The position numbers and the translations under genes are program-made. The notes under the pieces are model-generated. The model worked only from the letters and a program-made list of their open reading frames with translations, made no database searches and was not told where the DNA came from. Of a stretch of DNA of 58,792 nt, positions 25,460-33,944 are shown one piece after another (position 1 is the first letter of the stretch; each line of letters begins with the position of its first letter). Origin of the DNA: CAZHAX01 sp964530325 (GTDB lineage: Bacteria; Chloroflexota; Anaerolineae; B4-G1); contig CAZHAX010000018.1 in NCBI GenBank assembly GCA_964530325.1, positions 1-58,792 on the forward strand, in the 5' to 3' direction.

Positions 25460-26785
25460 GTGAGACGACCTGGCTTACTGCTTAGCCTGACCCTTACCCT
25501 GTCTCTTCTCCAGTCAGCGGCGCTCGCAGAATCGCCGGGCGAGGTCTTCGTACTGACGGTTGACGACGCTATCACCACCGCTACCGGTGACTACGTCGAT
25601 CGGGTCATACGCCTGGCAGAAACTCAACGGGCGGAGGCGGCCGTCATACTCCTGGATACCCCCGGTGGCTATGTGGACACCACTCTCAAGATCATGGAGA
25701 CACTGGAGAACTCCAGCATACCCGTCATAGTCTACATCTGGCCGCGCGGCGGAATGGCTGCCTCGGCCGGAACGATGATCACGCTGGCAGCATCCGCTGC
25801 GGCTATGGCGCCGCGCACGACGATCGGCGCCGCCCATCCGGTCGCCGCGGGAGACGCAGAGATCGATCCGGTTTCCGTGGAGAAGCTGGTCAACGTGCTG
25901 GTCGAGCACACCGGTGTCTTCGCCGCACGCAGGGGCCAGGAAGCTGTAGACTGGGTTGAACGCGCCATCCGAGAGAGCGCGACGGCGAACGAAGAGGAGG
26001 CTCTCGAGCTGGGGCTGATCGACCTGATCGCGGATGACCTTGACGACCTCTTGACCCGGTTGGACGGCCGGACCGTTCCGCTGGGCGTGGGACAGACTAC
26101 GCTCAACACGGCGGGAGCATCTGTGCGTTCGGTGCCTATGTCGGCTATCGAAGGGCTGCTATCCGCTCTGATCAATCCGAATATTGCCTTCATTCTGGTG
26201 GCGCTGGGCATTCAGCTGATTCTGGTCGAGGTTCAAGTGCCGGGTGGCTGGGTGGCCGGCTTCCTGGGAGCCGTATGTCTGGCTCTGGCAGCCTACGCCA
26301 TGCGCGTTCTGCCCCTCAACTGGCTGGGGCTGGTGCTTCTCTGTATCTCGTTTGCGCTCTTCACCCTCGACCTGCGGAACCCAGGAATCGAGGCGCTCAC
26401 GTTCGCCGGCGTGGCCACGTTGATCGCCGGAGCTCTGATGCTGTTCAACACCGGATTCGTGTCTCCGTATGGAAAGATCTCGGTGCCCCTCGTCGTAGTG
26501 ACAGGGCTTGTCATCGGCGGCCTGGCAGCCTTCGTGGTGGGAGCGGGATTGAGTGTCCAGCGGCTTCGGCCGGCGACCGGGGCAGACTCGCTGATTGGCC
26601 GCCAGGGCGTGGTCAAGGCCCCGCTCGATCCCGCGGGGACAGTCTGGATTGCCGGCGAGGAGTGGACCGCTTCCGCCGAGGAACCGCCTGTAGTGCCGGG
26701 TGACCGTGTAGAGGTGGTTGCCGTCGAAGGACTGCGGCTCCTGGTGAAACGTGCGGAGCCGGAATCATCATCTGGGGAGGAGTAG
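25460..26785 (+). CDS. nfeD: NfeD long form: ClpP-class membrane serine protease
   Basis: 441-residue membrane protein. A signal peptide (about residues 1-24, cleavage after ALAES-type site) leads into a ClpP/SppA-like Ser-Lys protease domain with LLDTPGGYVD, catalytic Ser102 in GMAASAGTM and probable Lys142 at the spacing seen in the archaeal PH1510 protease. Four or five membrane helices follow (about 220-375), then a C-terminal OB-fold NfeD domain (IGRQGVVKAPLDPAGTVWI). Start is GTG 25,460. Members usually sit beside a stomatin/SPFH gene that they cleave or partner with; here the next gene, two bases later, is an aldo/keto reductase instead. Confidence 0.9.
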   Translation: MRRPGLLLSLTLTLSLLQSAALAESPGEVFVLTVDDAITTATGDYVDRVIRLAETQRAEAAVILLDTPGGYVDTTLKIMETLENSSIPVIVYIWPRGGMAASAGTMITLAASAAAMAPRTTIGAAHPVAAGDAEIDPVSVEKLVNVLVEHTGVFAARRGQEAVDWVERAIRESATANEEEALELGLIDLIADDLDDLLTRLDGRTVPLGVGQTTLNTAGASVRSVPMSAIEGLLSALINPNIAFILVALGIQLILVEVQVPGGWVAGFLGAVCLALAAYAMRVLPLNWLGLVLLCISFALFTLDLRNPGIEALTFAGVATLIAGALMLFNTGFVSPYGKISVPLVVVTGLVIGGLAAFVVGAGLSVQRLRPATGADSLIGRQGVVKAPLDPAGTVWIAGEEWTASAEEPPVVPGDRVEVVAVEGLRLLVKRAEPESSSGEE

Positions 26786-26787
26786 CC

Positions 26788-27768
26788 ATGGGTAGTGCAG
26801 CCATTCCAACACGCGTGCTGGGCAAGACCGGAATCGAAGTCACCTGCGTGGGCATTGGACTCTGGGCCATCGGCGGGGGCTTCTGGGGCGAATCAGACGA
26901 TAGCGAGTCCCTGCGGGCAATCGACGCCGCCGTCGACGCTGGGATCAGCTTCTTCGATACGGCCGACGTCTACGGAGACGGTCACAGCGAGGAGCTGCTG
27001 GGCCGGGCTATGAAGGGAAGGCGAGATAGGTTCATTGTCGCCACCAAGATCGGATGGCAGGGCTTCGACGACAAGGAGAAGCGCAGCGCCTACGACACAG
27101 TAGACAAGGTTGTTTCGGGGGTGGAAACGAACCTCCAGCGACTGCAGACGGACTACGTCGACGTGATCCAGTACCACATCGATTTTCCCGAGCGCAACAT
27201 GGAGAACTTCATCGCTGGGTTCCGGAAACTGCAGCGGGACGGCAAGGTCCGTCACTACGGCTTGAGCACTGGCAACCTCGACCACCTGAAGGCGTTCAAT
27301 GCCCACGGAGGGTGCGAGACGCTGCAGATCGACTACAGCATTCTGAACCGGACGCCTGAGGCAGAGATCTTTCCCTACTGCCAGGAGCACGGAATAGGCA
27401 CCATAGTCCGCGGGCCGCTCGCCATGGGGATCCTCACAGGTAAGTTCGACGCAGATCATTCGTTCGCGGATGGCGACTTCCGGCAGCGATGGCAGGACAA
27501 CCTGGACGAGCGGAAGATCTTCCTGGACGACCTGGCGAAGGTGGAGAAGCTGCGCCCCTTGGCCGACGGGCGCTCCCTGGCCCAGCTGGCACTTCAGTTC
27601 GTCCTGGCCAATCCAGCCGTATCGGTAGTCATACCCGGTGCGAGGACCGACAAGCAGCTGCGCGCTAACGTGGCTGCAGCTCAGCTGGACCCTCTCAGCT
27701 CCGAGGATCTGGCATATGTCGACGCCGTCACCCCGCCCGGCGGAGGCCGCAGAATCTGGCCTGCATGA
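26788..27768 (+). CDS. Aldo/keto reductase
   Basis: 326-residue NADPH-dependent (beta/alpha)8 oxidoreductase. The catalytic tetrad is in place: Asp and Tyr in FFDTADVYGDG, Lys in FIVATKIGWQ and His in VIQYHIDFPE. Cofactor-binding residues are in SVVIPGARTDKQLRAN near the C-terminus. It begins two bases after nfeD and is presumably co-transcribed. The physiological substrate cannot be predicted. Confidence 0.93.
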   Translation: MGSAAIPTRVLGKTGIEVTCVGIGLWAIGGGFWGESDDSESLRAIDAAVDAGISFFDTADVYGDGHSEELLGRAMKGRRDRFIVATKIGWQGFDDKEKRSAYDTVDKVVSGVETNLQRLQTDYVDVIQYHIDFPERNMENFIAGFRKLQRDGKVRHYGLSTGNLDHLKAFNAHGGCETLQIDYSILNRTPEAEIFPYCQEHGIGTIVRGPLAMGILTGKFDADHSFADGDFRQRWQDNLDERKIFLDDLAKVEKLRPLADGRSLAQLALQFVLANPAVSVVIPGARTDKQLRANVAAAQLDPLSSEDLAYVDAVTPPGGGRRIWPA

Positions 27769-27894
27769 CTTGACTAGTTGCTGCTTCTGCAGCCGCAGGC
27801 ACAGCGGGGCAGGCGATGATGGCCAGTTCTCCGGCGTGCGCGGAAGGTCGCGCTCTATGGCTGGAATCGGAGCGGACTAAGGAGGAATGCTGCG

Positions 27895-30800
27895 ATGGAG
27901 AAACGCCGATGGCTGCTGGCATCTTTCACAGTCTACCTTGTCGCGTCTCTGATGGTGGGTTGCGGAGGGCCCACTCCGGTGCCGCTGGAAGACCGGATAG
28001 CAGAGGCGTACCGCTTGCTGAAGCAGAGCGACTTTGTCGGGGCCGAGGCCGCCTTCCGGCAAGTGCTCGACGGACTGGACGAGGACGAGGTGTACGCTCC
28101 TGCTCACGTAGGCCTGAGCCAGGTCTACCTGTGGCAGAGCCAATTCGAGGACGAAGCTATGGCTCAGGCGCTGGAGGCGGTGGAGGCGGATCCGGAGAGC
28201 ACCATGGCCCATGCCGTGCTAGCCCTGGCCTACCTGACCGCCGATGCCGTCGAAGACGCCGTTGACGCCGCTGAGCAAGGTGTCGAGCTTGATGAATCGA
28301 GCGCTTTCGCTCAGGCCGCTCTGGCAATGGCCTACCTGGGCGACCGGGAGTACGTAGACGCGCAGGAAGCGGTGGAGGAGGCCTACACCCTGGACCCGGA
28401 GTCGGCGGACGTGCTCGACGCACTGGCGGTCTACTACGAAAGCAGTGCGGACTACGGGCGGTCGCGGGCCGCCCGCGAGGAGGCGATCAGGCTCGAGCCA
28501 GAGTTCGCCCCCTGGCACGCCAGCCTGGGATGGTTCTGGAGGAGTGCATCCAGGTACGATGAGGCAACAGCATGCTTTGAGAAGGCCTTGGAGCTGGGGC
28601 CGGGGTATGTCGATGCCCTCGGGGGCCTGGCGGCCGTGAGCCTGGACAAGATGGACTACGATCAGTCTGAGGCATATCTCGAGCAGGCGGCCGATCTCGC
28701 TCCTCAGTCCAATCGTGTGGCCATATCGTGGGGCTACCTTCTGCTTCGCCAGGAGGAATACGACGATGGCCGGGACAAGTTCGAGGAGGTTCTGGAAGCG
28801 GACGAAGAGGACTATGGGGCGCTTTTCGGCATCGCCTACTCCTATCTGCTGGAGTCCGACTGCGACCGGGCAGCCCGTGAGTTCGCGGACCTAGTCGACA
28901 TCCAGCCCCGCTACGCCGACGGGGAGACGATGCTGGGCTATGCAAAGCTCTGCGGTGGCGACATCTCCGGCGCGCTCGAGTGCTTCCGCAGCGCCGCTGA
29001 GCTGGAGCCGTACAACAGCGAGGCGCCGTTCGCGCTTGGCCTCGCTTATCGCGCTCAAGGACGCTGGGATGAGTCTGCTGAGGCCTACACAGATGCGCTG
29101 CGGCTGGCGCCGTCAGGAGCCGGAGTGCACACCTATCTAGGAGACTTCCATGCAGTGCAGGGCGATCTGGACGCCGCGAAGGTCGAGTACGAGCTGGCGC
29201 TCGCGCTAGACCCGTACACGCCGTCCGCCCATATCGGCCTCAGCGACGCCTGGATGGCAGACGACAGGCTGGACAAGGCCCTGGAACACGCCCAGCAGGC
29301 CTACGCGCTTGACGAAGACGACACGGAGGCCCAGCTGACTCTTGGCTACGCCCGGCTGGGCCAGGACGACCCCGACGGAGCGGCCGAGCTTCTGGAGCTC
29401 GTGATAGAGGACGAGCCGGACTCCCCCCTCCCGCGTCTCTATCTGGGCCTGGCTTATCGCGACCTGGGACGCTACTCCGATGCCGAGGATGAACTGGAGA
29501 CCTTCCTGGCGCTGGTGGGCGATACGACCGATCTGGAGAACATCCAGGTACTGATCGAGCAGCTCAATCAGGGGTACAGTCTTACCGAGGAGAAAGCTCT
29601 GTCCGACCTGGACGAGGCACTGGAGGAGCTGGCGGACACGGGCTTCGAGCCGGACATGAACCTGGATGAGGGAGATGAAAGCGAAGGCCGCACGCTGACC
29701 ATCACTCTGGAGATAGGCGGAGAGGACGATCCGGAGTCCGTGGCCATCTTCATGTTCGCCGTCACAGGTATCTGCCTGCCTGTCTTGCCTCGCGTGGAAC
29801 CGCCAATCGATAATGGCCTCGTCGTCGAGCTCGAGCAGTGGGGCGAGCCCCAGTTCAGGGCTGAACTCGCCCTGGATGACATGAGGCAGTATACGGACGG
29901 CCTCACAGACGTGATGGGCTTGATCTCGAGCATGGAGTTCACTACACTGGTGGCCGACGAGACAGCGTCCGTGCTCCAAGTGCAGAGCGATACCGCGGAA
30001 CTCCGGGGACTGGATCCTCTGTACACCGTGCCCTACAACGCTACGACACAGGATGAACTGCAGGATCGCCTCACGGCGAACATCGACGAGGAGTACGAGC
30101 AAGAGGTCGAGGCGGATGATGCCCTACTCACTCTCTTGGGTGTCATCGGGCCCGAAGTCGACCTGGGTGAGCTCATGATCGACCTCTACTCGGAGCAGAC
30201 TGCAGGCTTCTATGATAGCGAGGAAGAGGCCTTCTACGTAGTGGAGGCCGAAGAGCAGACAGGCCTGGACAAAATGACGATTGCCCATGAGTACGTACAC
30301 GCCCTGCAGGACCAGCACTTCGACCTTGATGCCCTGGTTGAGGGCCTGAACGACGATCAGGATACAGCCGTGAGCGCGCTGTACGAAGGGGACGCCACGC
30401 TGGCGATGCTGCTGTACTCAGATGAGCACGTCTCTGTGTTCGATCAGCTCCAGTCGTACTCCGACGCGGCCGGGTTCGAGAGCGACGTCTACGATGCCAG
30501 CCCGGCCTTCATCCAGGAGGCAATGATGTTCCCCTACGTGGCCGGCCTGAACTTCGTCATGACGCTCTACGACAGCGGCGGCTGGGAAGCGGTCAACGCC
30601 GCCTACGCGAATCCCCCAATGTCCACCGAGCAGGTGCTCCACCCCGAGGCATACAGGAGGGGAGAGGAGCCGGTTGACGTCTCTCTAGCCGATCTGGCCG
30701 CCGGGCTGGGGGATGGCTGGGAGGAGCTGGACAACGATGTCCTCGGCGAGCTTGGAATCATGCTGATGCTCTCCGAGCACGAGGGCCCCGCGGCCGCGGA

Positions 30801-31122
30801 GCTCGCGGCGGAAGGCTGGGGCGGAGATCGGTACGTGCTGCTGCAGCAGGGTGACGACGGACCCTACGTGCTGGCGATCCAGGCGTGCTGGGACGACGGA
30901 GATGAAGTAGACGAGTTCTGGGCTCTCTACGAGGTCTACATGCGTCACCGGACCGAATACTCCGAACGTGTAGACCAGCTTGTGGGGGAGGTGGATCGCC
31001 GCCTGTGGGCGAGCGATGACCAGGTAGTGCTGGCCGTCCGGGGGGAGGACTGTGTGACAATCGTCGTGGCCGCGGACGACAACATGGCCGACGAGGTCAT
31101 TGTTGCCCTCGGTCCCGACTAG
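27895..31122 (+). CDS. TPR-repeat lipoprotein with C-terminal zincin-like HEXXH domain
   Basis: 1,075-residue secreted lipoprotein. Signal peptide with lipobox ending at Cys23 (VGCGG), then about fifteen tetratricopeptide repeats (roughly residues 35-560; repeated patterns such as YLGDREYVDAQEAVEEAYTL). A middle region of unknown fold (570-770) is followed by a domain with IAHEYVHALQDQHFDLDAL: His798, Glu799 and His802 form a HEXXH metal site, and Glu831 in LYEGDATLAMLLY is a plausible third ligand as in gluzincins. The product is very acidic. This suggests a surface-tethered metalloprotease whose TPR arm recruits substrates, but activity is inferred. SD GGAGGA precedes the ATG. Confidence 0.8.
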   Translation: MEKRRWLLASFTVYLVASLMVGCGGPTPVPLEDRIAEAYRLLKQSDFVGAEAAFRQVLDGLDEDEVYAPAHVGLSQVYLWQSQFEDEAMAQALEAVEADPESTMAHAVLALAYLTADAVEDAVDAAEQGVELDESSAFAQAALAMAYLGDREYVDAQEAVEEAYTLDPESADVLDALAVYYESSADYGRSRAAREEAIRLEPEFAPWHASLGWFWRSASRYDEATACFEKALELGPGYVDALGGLAAVSLDKMDYDQSEAYLEQAADLAPQSNRVAISWGYLLLRQEEYDDGRDKFEEVLEADEEDYGALFGIAYSYLLESDCDRAAREFADLVDIQPRYADGETMLGYAKLCGGDISGALECFRSAAELEPYNSEAPFALGLAYRAQGRWDESAEAYTDALRLAPSGAGVHTYLGDFHAVQGDLDAAKVEYELALALDPYTPSAHIGLSDAWMADDRLDKALEHAQQAYALDEDDTEAQLTLGYARLGQDDPDGAAELLELVIEDEPDSPLPRLYLGLAYRDLGRYSDAEDELETFLALVGDTTDLENIQVLIEQLNQGYSLTEEKALSDLDEALEELADTGFEPDMNLDEGDESEGRTLTITLEIGGEDDPESVAIFMFAVTGICLPVLPRVEPPIDNGLVVELEQWGEPQFRAELALDDMRQYTDGLTDVMGLISSMEFTTLVADETASVLQVQSDTAELRGLDPLYTVPYNATTQDELQDRLTANIDEEYEQEVEADDALLTLLGVIGPEVDLGELMIDLYSEQTAGFYDSEEEAFYVVEAEEQTGLDKMTIAHEYVHALQDQHFDLDALVEGLNDDQDTAVSALYEGDATLAMLLYSDEHVSVFDQLQSYSDAAGFESDVYDASPAFIQEAMMFPYVAGLNFVMTLYDSGGWEAVNAAYANPPMSTEQVLHPEAYRRGEEPVDVSLADLAAGLGDGWEELDNDVLGELGIMLMLSEHEGPAAAELAAEGWGGDRYVLLQQGDDGPYVLAIQACWDDGDEVDEFWALYEVYMRHRTEYSERVDQLVGEVDRRLWASDDQVVLAVRGEDCVTIVVAADDNMADEVIVALGPD

Positions 31123-31140
31123 GCGGCAGCAGACAGGGCG

Positions 31141-32187
31141 TCAGGCGACCTCGACGCCGGCGCCCTCGACAACCCGACCGACGATCCAGCAAGGCTGCTC
31201 CTCGGCAGCGCACATCTGTGCCAGCTGATCCGCCTTCGCCGGTTCCAGGGCGACGAGCAATCCACCCGACGTCTCCGGAGTGAAGAGCAGCATCTGCGTC
31301 TCCTCCGAGATACGCGAGGAAAACGTAGTGCTGGGCGAATAGGCATCCCGGTTGTGGTAGGTCCCGGCCGGGAAGAGCGACTCCTCTGCATACCGCTGCG
31401 CGCCTGCCAGGAATGGAAGGTCCTCTACACAGAACCGCAGGCGAGCGCCGCTTCTCTCGGCCATCTCCTGGGCGTGACCCAACAGGGCGAACCCGGTGAC
31501 GTCTGTACAGGCGTGGACGCCAACCTTCCTGGCGAGCCGGGCTGCAGTGCGATTCAGGCGCCCCATGCTCTCCACGGCCGCTTCGACGTGCTGCTGCGCA
31601 GCCACCTCGCCCTTCAGCGCGGTGGTGATGATTCCCACCCCCAGGGGCTTGGTCAGGACGAGGACGTCTCCCGGCTGCGCGCCGCCCTTGGTGAGCACGT
31701 GGTCGGGATGGACCAAGCCCATCACTGCCAGGCCGTACTTCGGCTCCTTGTCGTCGAGCGTATGCCCTCCTGCAAGCACGCCGCCTGCCTCCGCCACCTT
31801 TTCGGCTCCGCCCCGCAGGATCTCGATGATCACCTCGGGCGGGAGATCGGCCGGGAACGCGGCGATGTTCAGGGCCAGGACGACTTCTCCGCCCATGGCG
31901 TAGACGTCGCTCATGGCGTTGGCAGCAGCGATCGCACCGTAGTCATACGGATCGTCGACCACAGGTGGGAAGAAGTCGAGCGTCTGGATGACGGCGACTT
32001 CTTCGTCGATCTTGTAGACTGCGGCGTCGTCGCTCACCGCCAGCCCCACAAGCAGCTCGGGCCGCTCCTGAGCGCGAATCAAGTCCTCCAGCGGGCGCAG
32101 CACCTGCGCCAGGGCCTCAGGCCCCCTCTTGGCCGCTCAGCCGGCCGCGCTGGTCAACGCCGTCAGCCTTATCTGCTCCCGCGTCAA
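31141..32187 (-). CDS. selD: Selenide, water dikinase (selenophosphate synthetase), selenocysteine-containing
   Basis: SelD makes selenophosphate from selenide and ATP for Sec-tRNA synthesis. A plain reading starts at GTG 32,103 and lacks the active site. Extending upstream in frame to TTG 32,187 (SD AAGGAGGAG, 5-base gap) restores MTREQIRLTALTSAAG, then TGA at 32,139-32,137, then AAKRGPEALAQVL. The UGA falls exactly at position 17, where E. coli SelD has catalytic Cys17, and the essential Lys follows at 20, so I read it as selenocysteine. Total 348 residues, the usual family length. A short GC stem (32,124-32,112) lies 12 bases after the UGA and may act as SECIS. The rest carries LAGGHTLDD and DVTGFALLGHA motifs. 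Confidence 0.9.
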
Positions 32188-32222
32188 GCCATCTCCTCCT
32201 TGGTCAAATGGAGTGCTCTTAG

Positions 32223-32251
32223 AGTCTACCACGCTTCACTGCCCCTCACAA
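32223..32251 (-). promoter_or_regulatory. Promoter of selD
   Basis: TTGTGA (32,251-32,246), 17-base spacer, TAGACT (32,228-32,223) on the minus strand. The start site would be about 30 bases before the TTG codon, supporting the extended selD reading. Confidence 0.6.
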
Positions 32252-32253
32252 GG

Positions 32254-32281
32254 TTGGCAGAGCCCGCGCCCGTGGTATAAT
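32254..32281 (+). promoter_or_regulatory. Promoter of coaE
   Basis: TTGGCA (32,254-32,259), 16 bases, TATAAT (32,276-32,281). Its -35 box lies two bases from the -35 of the divergent selD promoter, so the two may compete for RNA polymerase. Confidence 0.7.
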
Positions 32282-32356
32282 CCTGCAGCGCGCTCTCGGA
32301 AGGAAGCCGGCAGCGGCCGGGCCGGCCGCTTTCGTCACTGCGGCACGGAGCGCCTG

Positions 32357-32980
32357 GTGGCAATCGTGAGTCAGAGGCGACCGCTCCTCATTGGTCTGAC
32401 CGGTAATGTCGGCACGGGCAAGTCGACCGTAGCTGCAATGCTCGCCGAGCTGGGGGCCGAGACAGTCGATGCGGACAAGGTGGGGCACGAGGTGATCCGC
32501 CCTGGCACGCCCGCCTGCGAGGCCGTCGTGAGGGCCTTTGGGCCGGGGATCCTGACCCGTGACGGAGAGATCGACCGAGCGCGCCTCGCTTCGCAGGCGT
32601 TCGCCGATCCGGACGCGCTCGCGCGCCTGGAGGCGATTGTCCACCCCCCCACAATCGAGGCTATTGAAGAGCGGATTGCGTCCAGCAGCGCGCCCGTCTT
32701 CGTCATAGAGGCAATCAAGCTTGTCGAGGCGGGTATGGCAGACCGCTGCGATCAAGTCTGGGTAACCATCTGTACGGTCGAGCTGCAGTTCAAGCGAGTG
32801 GTGGAAGGGCGTGGCTGGACACGCTCCGAAACCAGGCGGCGCCTGCAGGCCCAGTCTCCCCAGCAGGAGAAGGTCGCTCGAGCCAATGTGGTCATCGATA
32901 CCTCCGTATCGCTGTCTCACACCAGGTCTCAAGTGGAGGCCGCCTGGGCTGACCTGAGGAGATCCGGGCTGCGACTGTGA
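32357..32980 (+). CDS. coaE: Dephospho-CoA kinase
   Basis: 207-residue P-loop kinase for the last step of coenzyme A synthesis. It begins MAIVSQRRPLLIGLTGNVGTGKST with the Walker A loop GNVGTGKS, then DADKVGHEVIRPG (substrate Asp) and HPPTIEAIEERI. Start is the GTG at 32,357 with GGAG six bases upstream; another in-frame GTG at 32,366 is less well spaced. One oddity: the usual 'PLLFE' motif is replaced by VIEAIKLVEAGM, as seen in some Chloroflexota. Confidence 0.92.
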   Translation: MAIVSQRRPLLIGLTGNVGTGKSTVAAMLAELGAETVDADKVGHEVIRPGTPACEAVVRAFGPGILTRDGEIDRARLASQAFADPDALARLEAIVHPPTIEAIEERIASSSAPVFVIEAIKLVEAGMADRCDQVWVTICTVELQFKRVVEGRGWTRSETRRRLQAQSPQQEKVARANVVIDTSVSLSHTRSQVEAAWADLRRSGLRL

Positions 32981-33013
32981 AGCGCCGGCGCCAGCCCGTG
33001 CACCGGCCTCGCC

Positions 33014-33042
33014 TTGAAGCTGAGCACTCTTGGATGTATAAT
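33014..33042 (+). promoter_or_regulatory. Promoter upstream of the 33.1 kb acetyltransferase
   Basis: TTGAAG (33,014-33,019), 17-base spacer, TATAAT (33,037-33,042), leading into a leader of about 95 bases before the ATG at 33,143. Confidence 0.65.
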
Positions 33043-33142
33043 GGTGGCCAATCCGTGCCTTGGCCGAGCGGCAGGTGGGGCTTCACCGTTCTGATCCGGG
33101 CGCTTGGAGGCAGGGCTCGGCGTTCTGTCTGGAGTGGATCAT

Positions 33143-33649
33143 ATGCGTGATGAGCAGCGTGTAGTTGTACGGCGCGCCGGCGTGCCAGACGCGGGGGCCG
33201 TCGCTGCTTTTGTCTCCACTGCTTCACAGGGGAGAAGCCAGGTCGATGAGGTAGACGTCATCGAGCGCTTCGGCAACGTAGGGTTCCTGCTGGCCGAGCG
33301 GGGCGGTACCTTGGCCGGGATGGTGTGCTGGCAGGCAGAGAACCTCGTTGTCAGCGTCACGGACCTGCTCATCTGGCCGGCCAGCGTACGCGAGCAGGTC
33401 GGAGCTGCACTCTTCTCCGAAATGGAGCGCGCCGCGGCCGAGCTCGAGTGCGAGGTAGCCCTCCTTTTCCTCCCTCAGTCGGCTCCTCCCGCTGTGGTCG
33501 AGTTCTGCAGCGGTTTCGGATATGAGGAGGAGCTCGTTCTGGACCTGCCGAGGCCGTGGCGGGAGGCAGCCTACCAGGTGGAGGTCGGAGACAACGAGAC
33601 GCTGCTGTTGAAGCGCCTGCGGGAGTCGCCGGTCTCCCGCCCTCTGTGA
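33143..33649 (+). CDS. GNAT-like acetyltransferase domain protein
   Basis: 168-residue protein with a divergent GNAT fold: VVVRRAGVPDAGAVAAFV at the start, a central FLLAERGGTLAGMVCWQ strand pair, SVREQVGAALFSEMERAA where the acetyl-CoA loop normally lies, and FCSGFGYEEE (the C-terminal 'GF' motif). The canonical Q/RxxGxG/A loop is degenerate (VREQVGAA), so catalytic activity is uncertain. ATG at 33,143 has GGAG eight bases upstream. It leads a run of same-strand genes. Confidence 0.65.
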   Translation: MRDEQRVVVRRAGVPDAGAVAAFVSTASQGRSQVDEVDVIERFGNVGFLLAERGGTLAGMVCWQAENLVVSVTDLLIWPASVREQVGAALFSEMERAAAELECEVALLFLPQSAPPAVVEFCSGFGYEEELVLDLPRPWREAAYQVEVGDNETLLLKRLRESPVSRPL

Positions 33650-33695
33650 TGCAGGAAACGGCTTGACCTACGACAGGATCGGTCTGGAGGTGTCC

Positions 33696-33923
33696 ATGTC
33701 TACCCTGAAGGCGTTCGTTTCGCAGCATCCCCGTCTGGTGGCCTGGGTGGCGTTGGCGATTGGTATGGTCGCCATCCTTCTCTACTCCGCGCGAGATGTG
33801 GGCCTGGAGCTTGGGCAGAGCATCGCCCTTGTCGTGGCCACGATCGGTCTGGCCGGCCTGTGTGTTTGGATCATCGGCTGGGAGGAGGACGAAGTAGAGG
33901 AAGCGCCAGGCGCGCAGGAGTAG
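33696..33923 (+). CDS. Small two-helix membrane protein
   Basis: 75-residue protein with two hydrophobic segments (about residues 13-30 and 38-58) and a highly acidic C-terminus (GWEEDEVEEAPGAQE). The ATG is preceded by GGAGG. I do not recognise a family. It lies between an acetyltransferase and a DUF2085 gene on the same strand and is probably co-transcribed with both. Confidence 0.6.
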   Translation: MSTLKAFVSQHPRLVAWVALAIGMVAILLYSARDVGLELGQSIALVVATIGLAGLCVWIIGWEEDEVEEAPGAQE

Positions 33924-33944
33924 GGCGGCGGAGCACAGCAGCTG

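Noticed and set aside
31141..32103. selD starting at the GTG at 32,103
   Set aside because: It would lack the catalytic residue and the conserved N-terminal 28 residues, which are present upstream when UGA is read as Sec.
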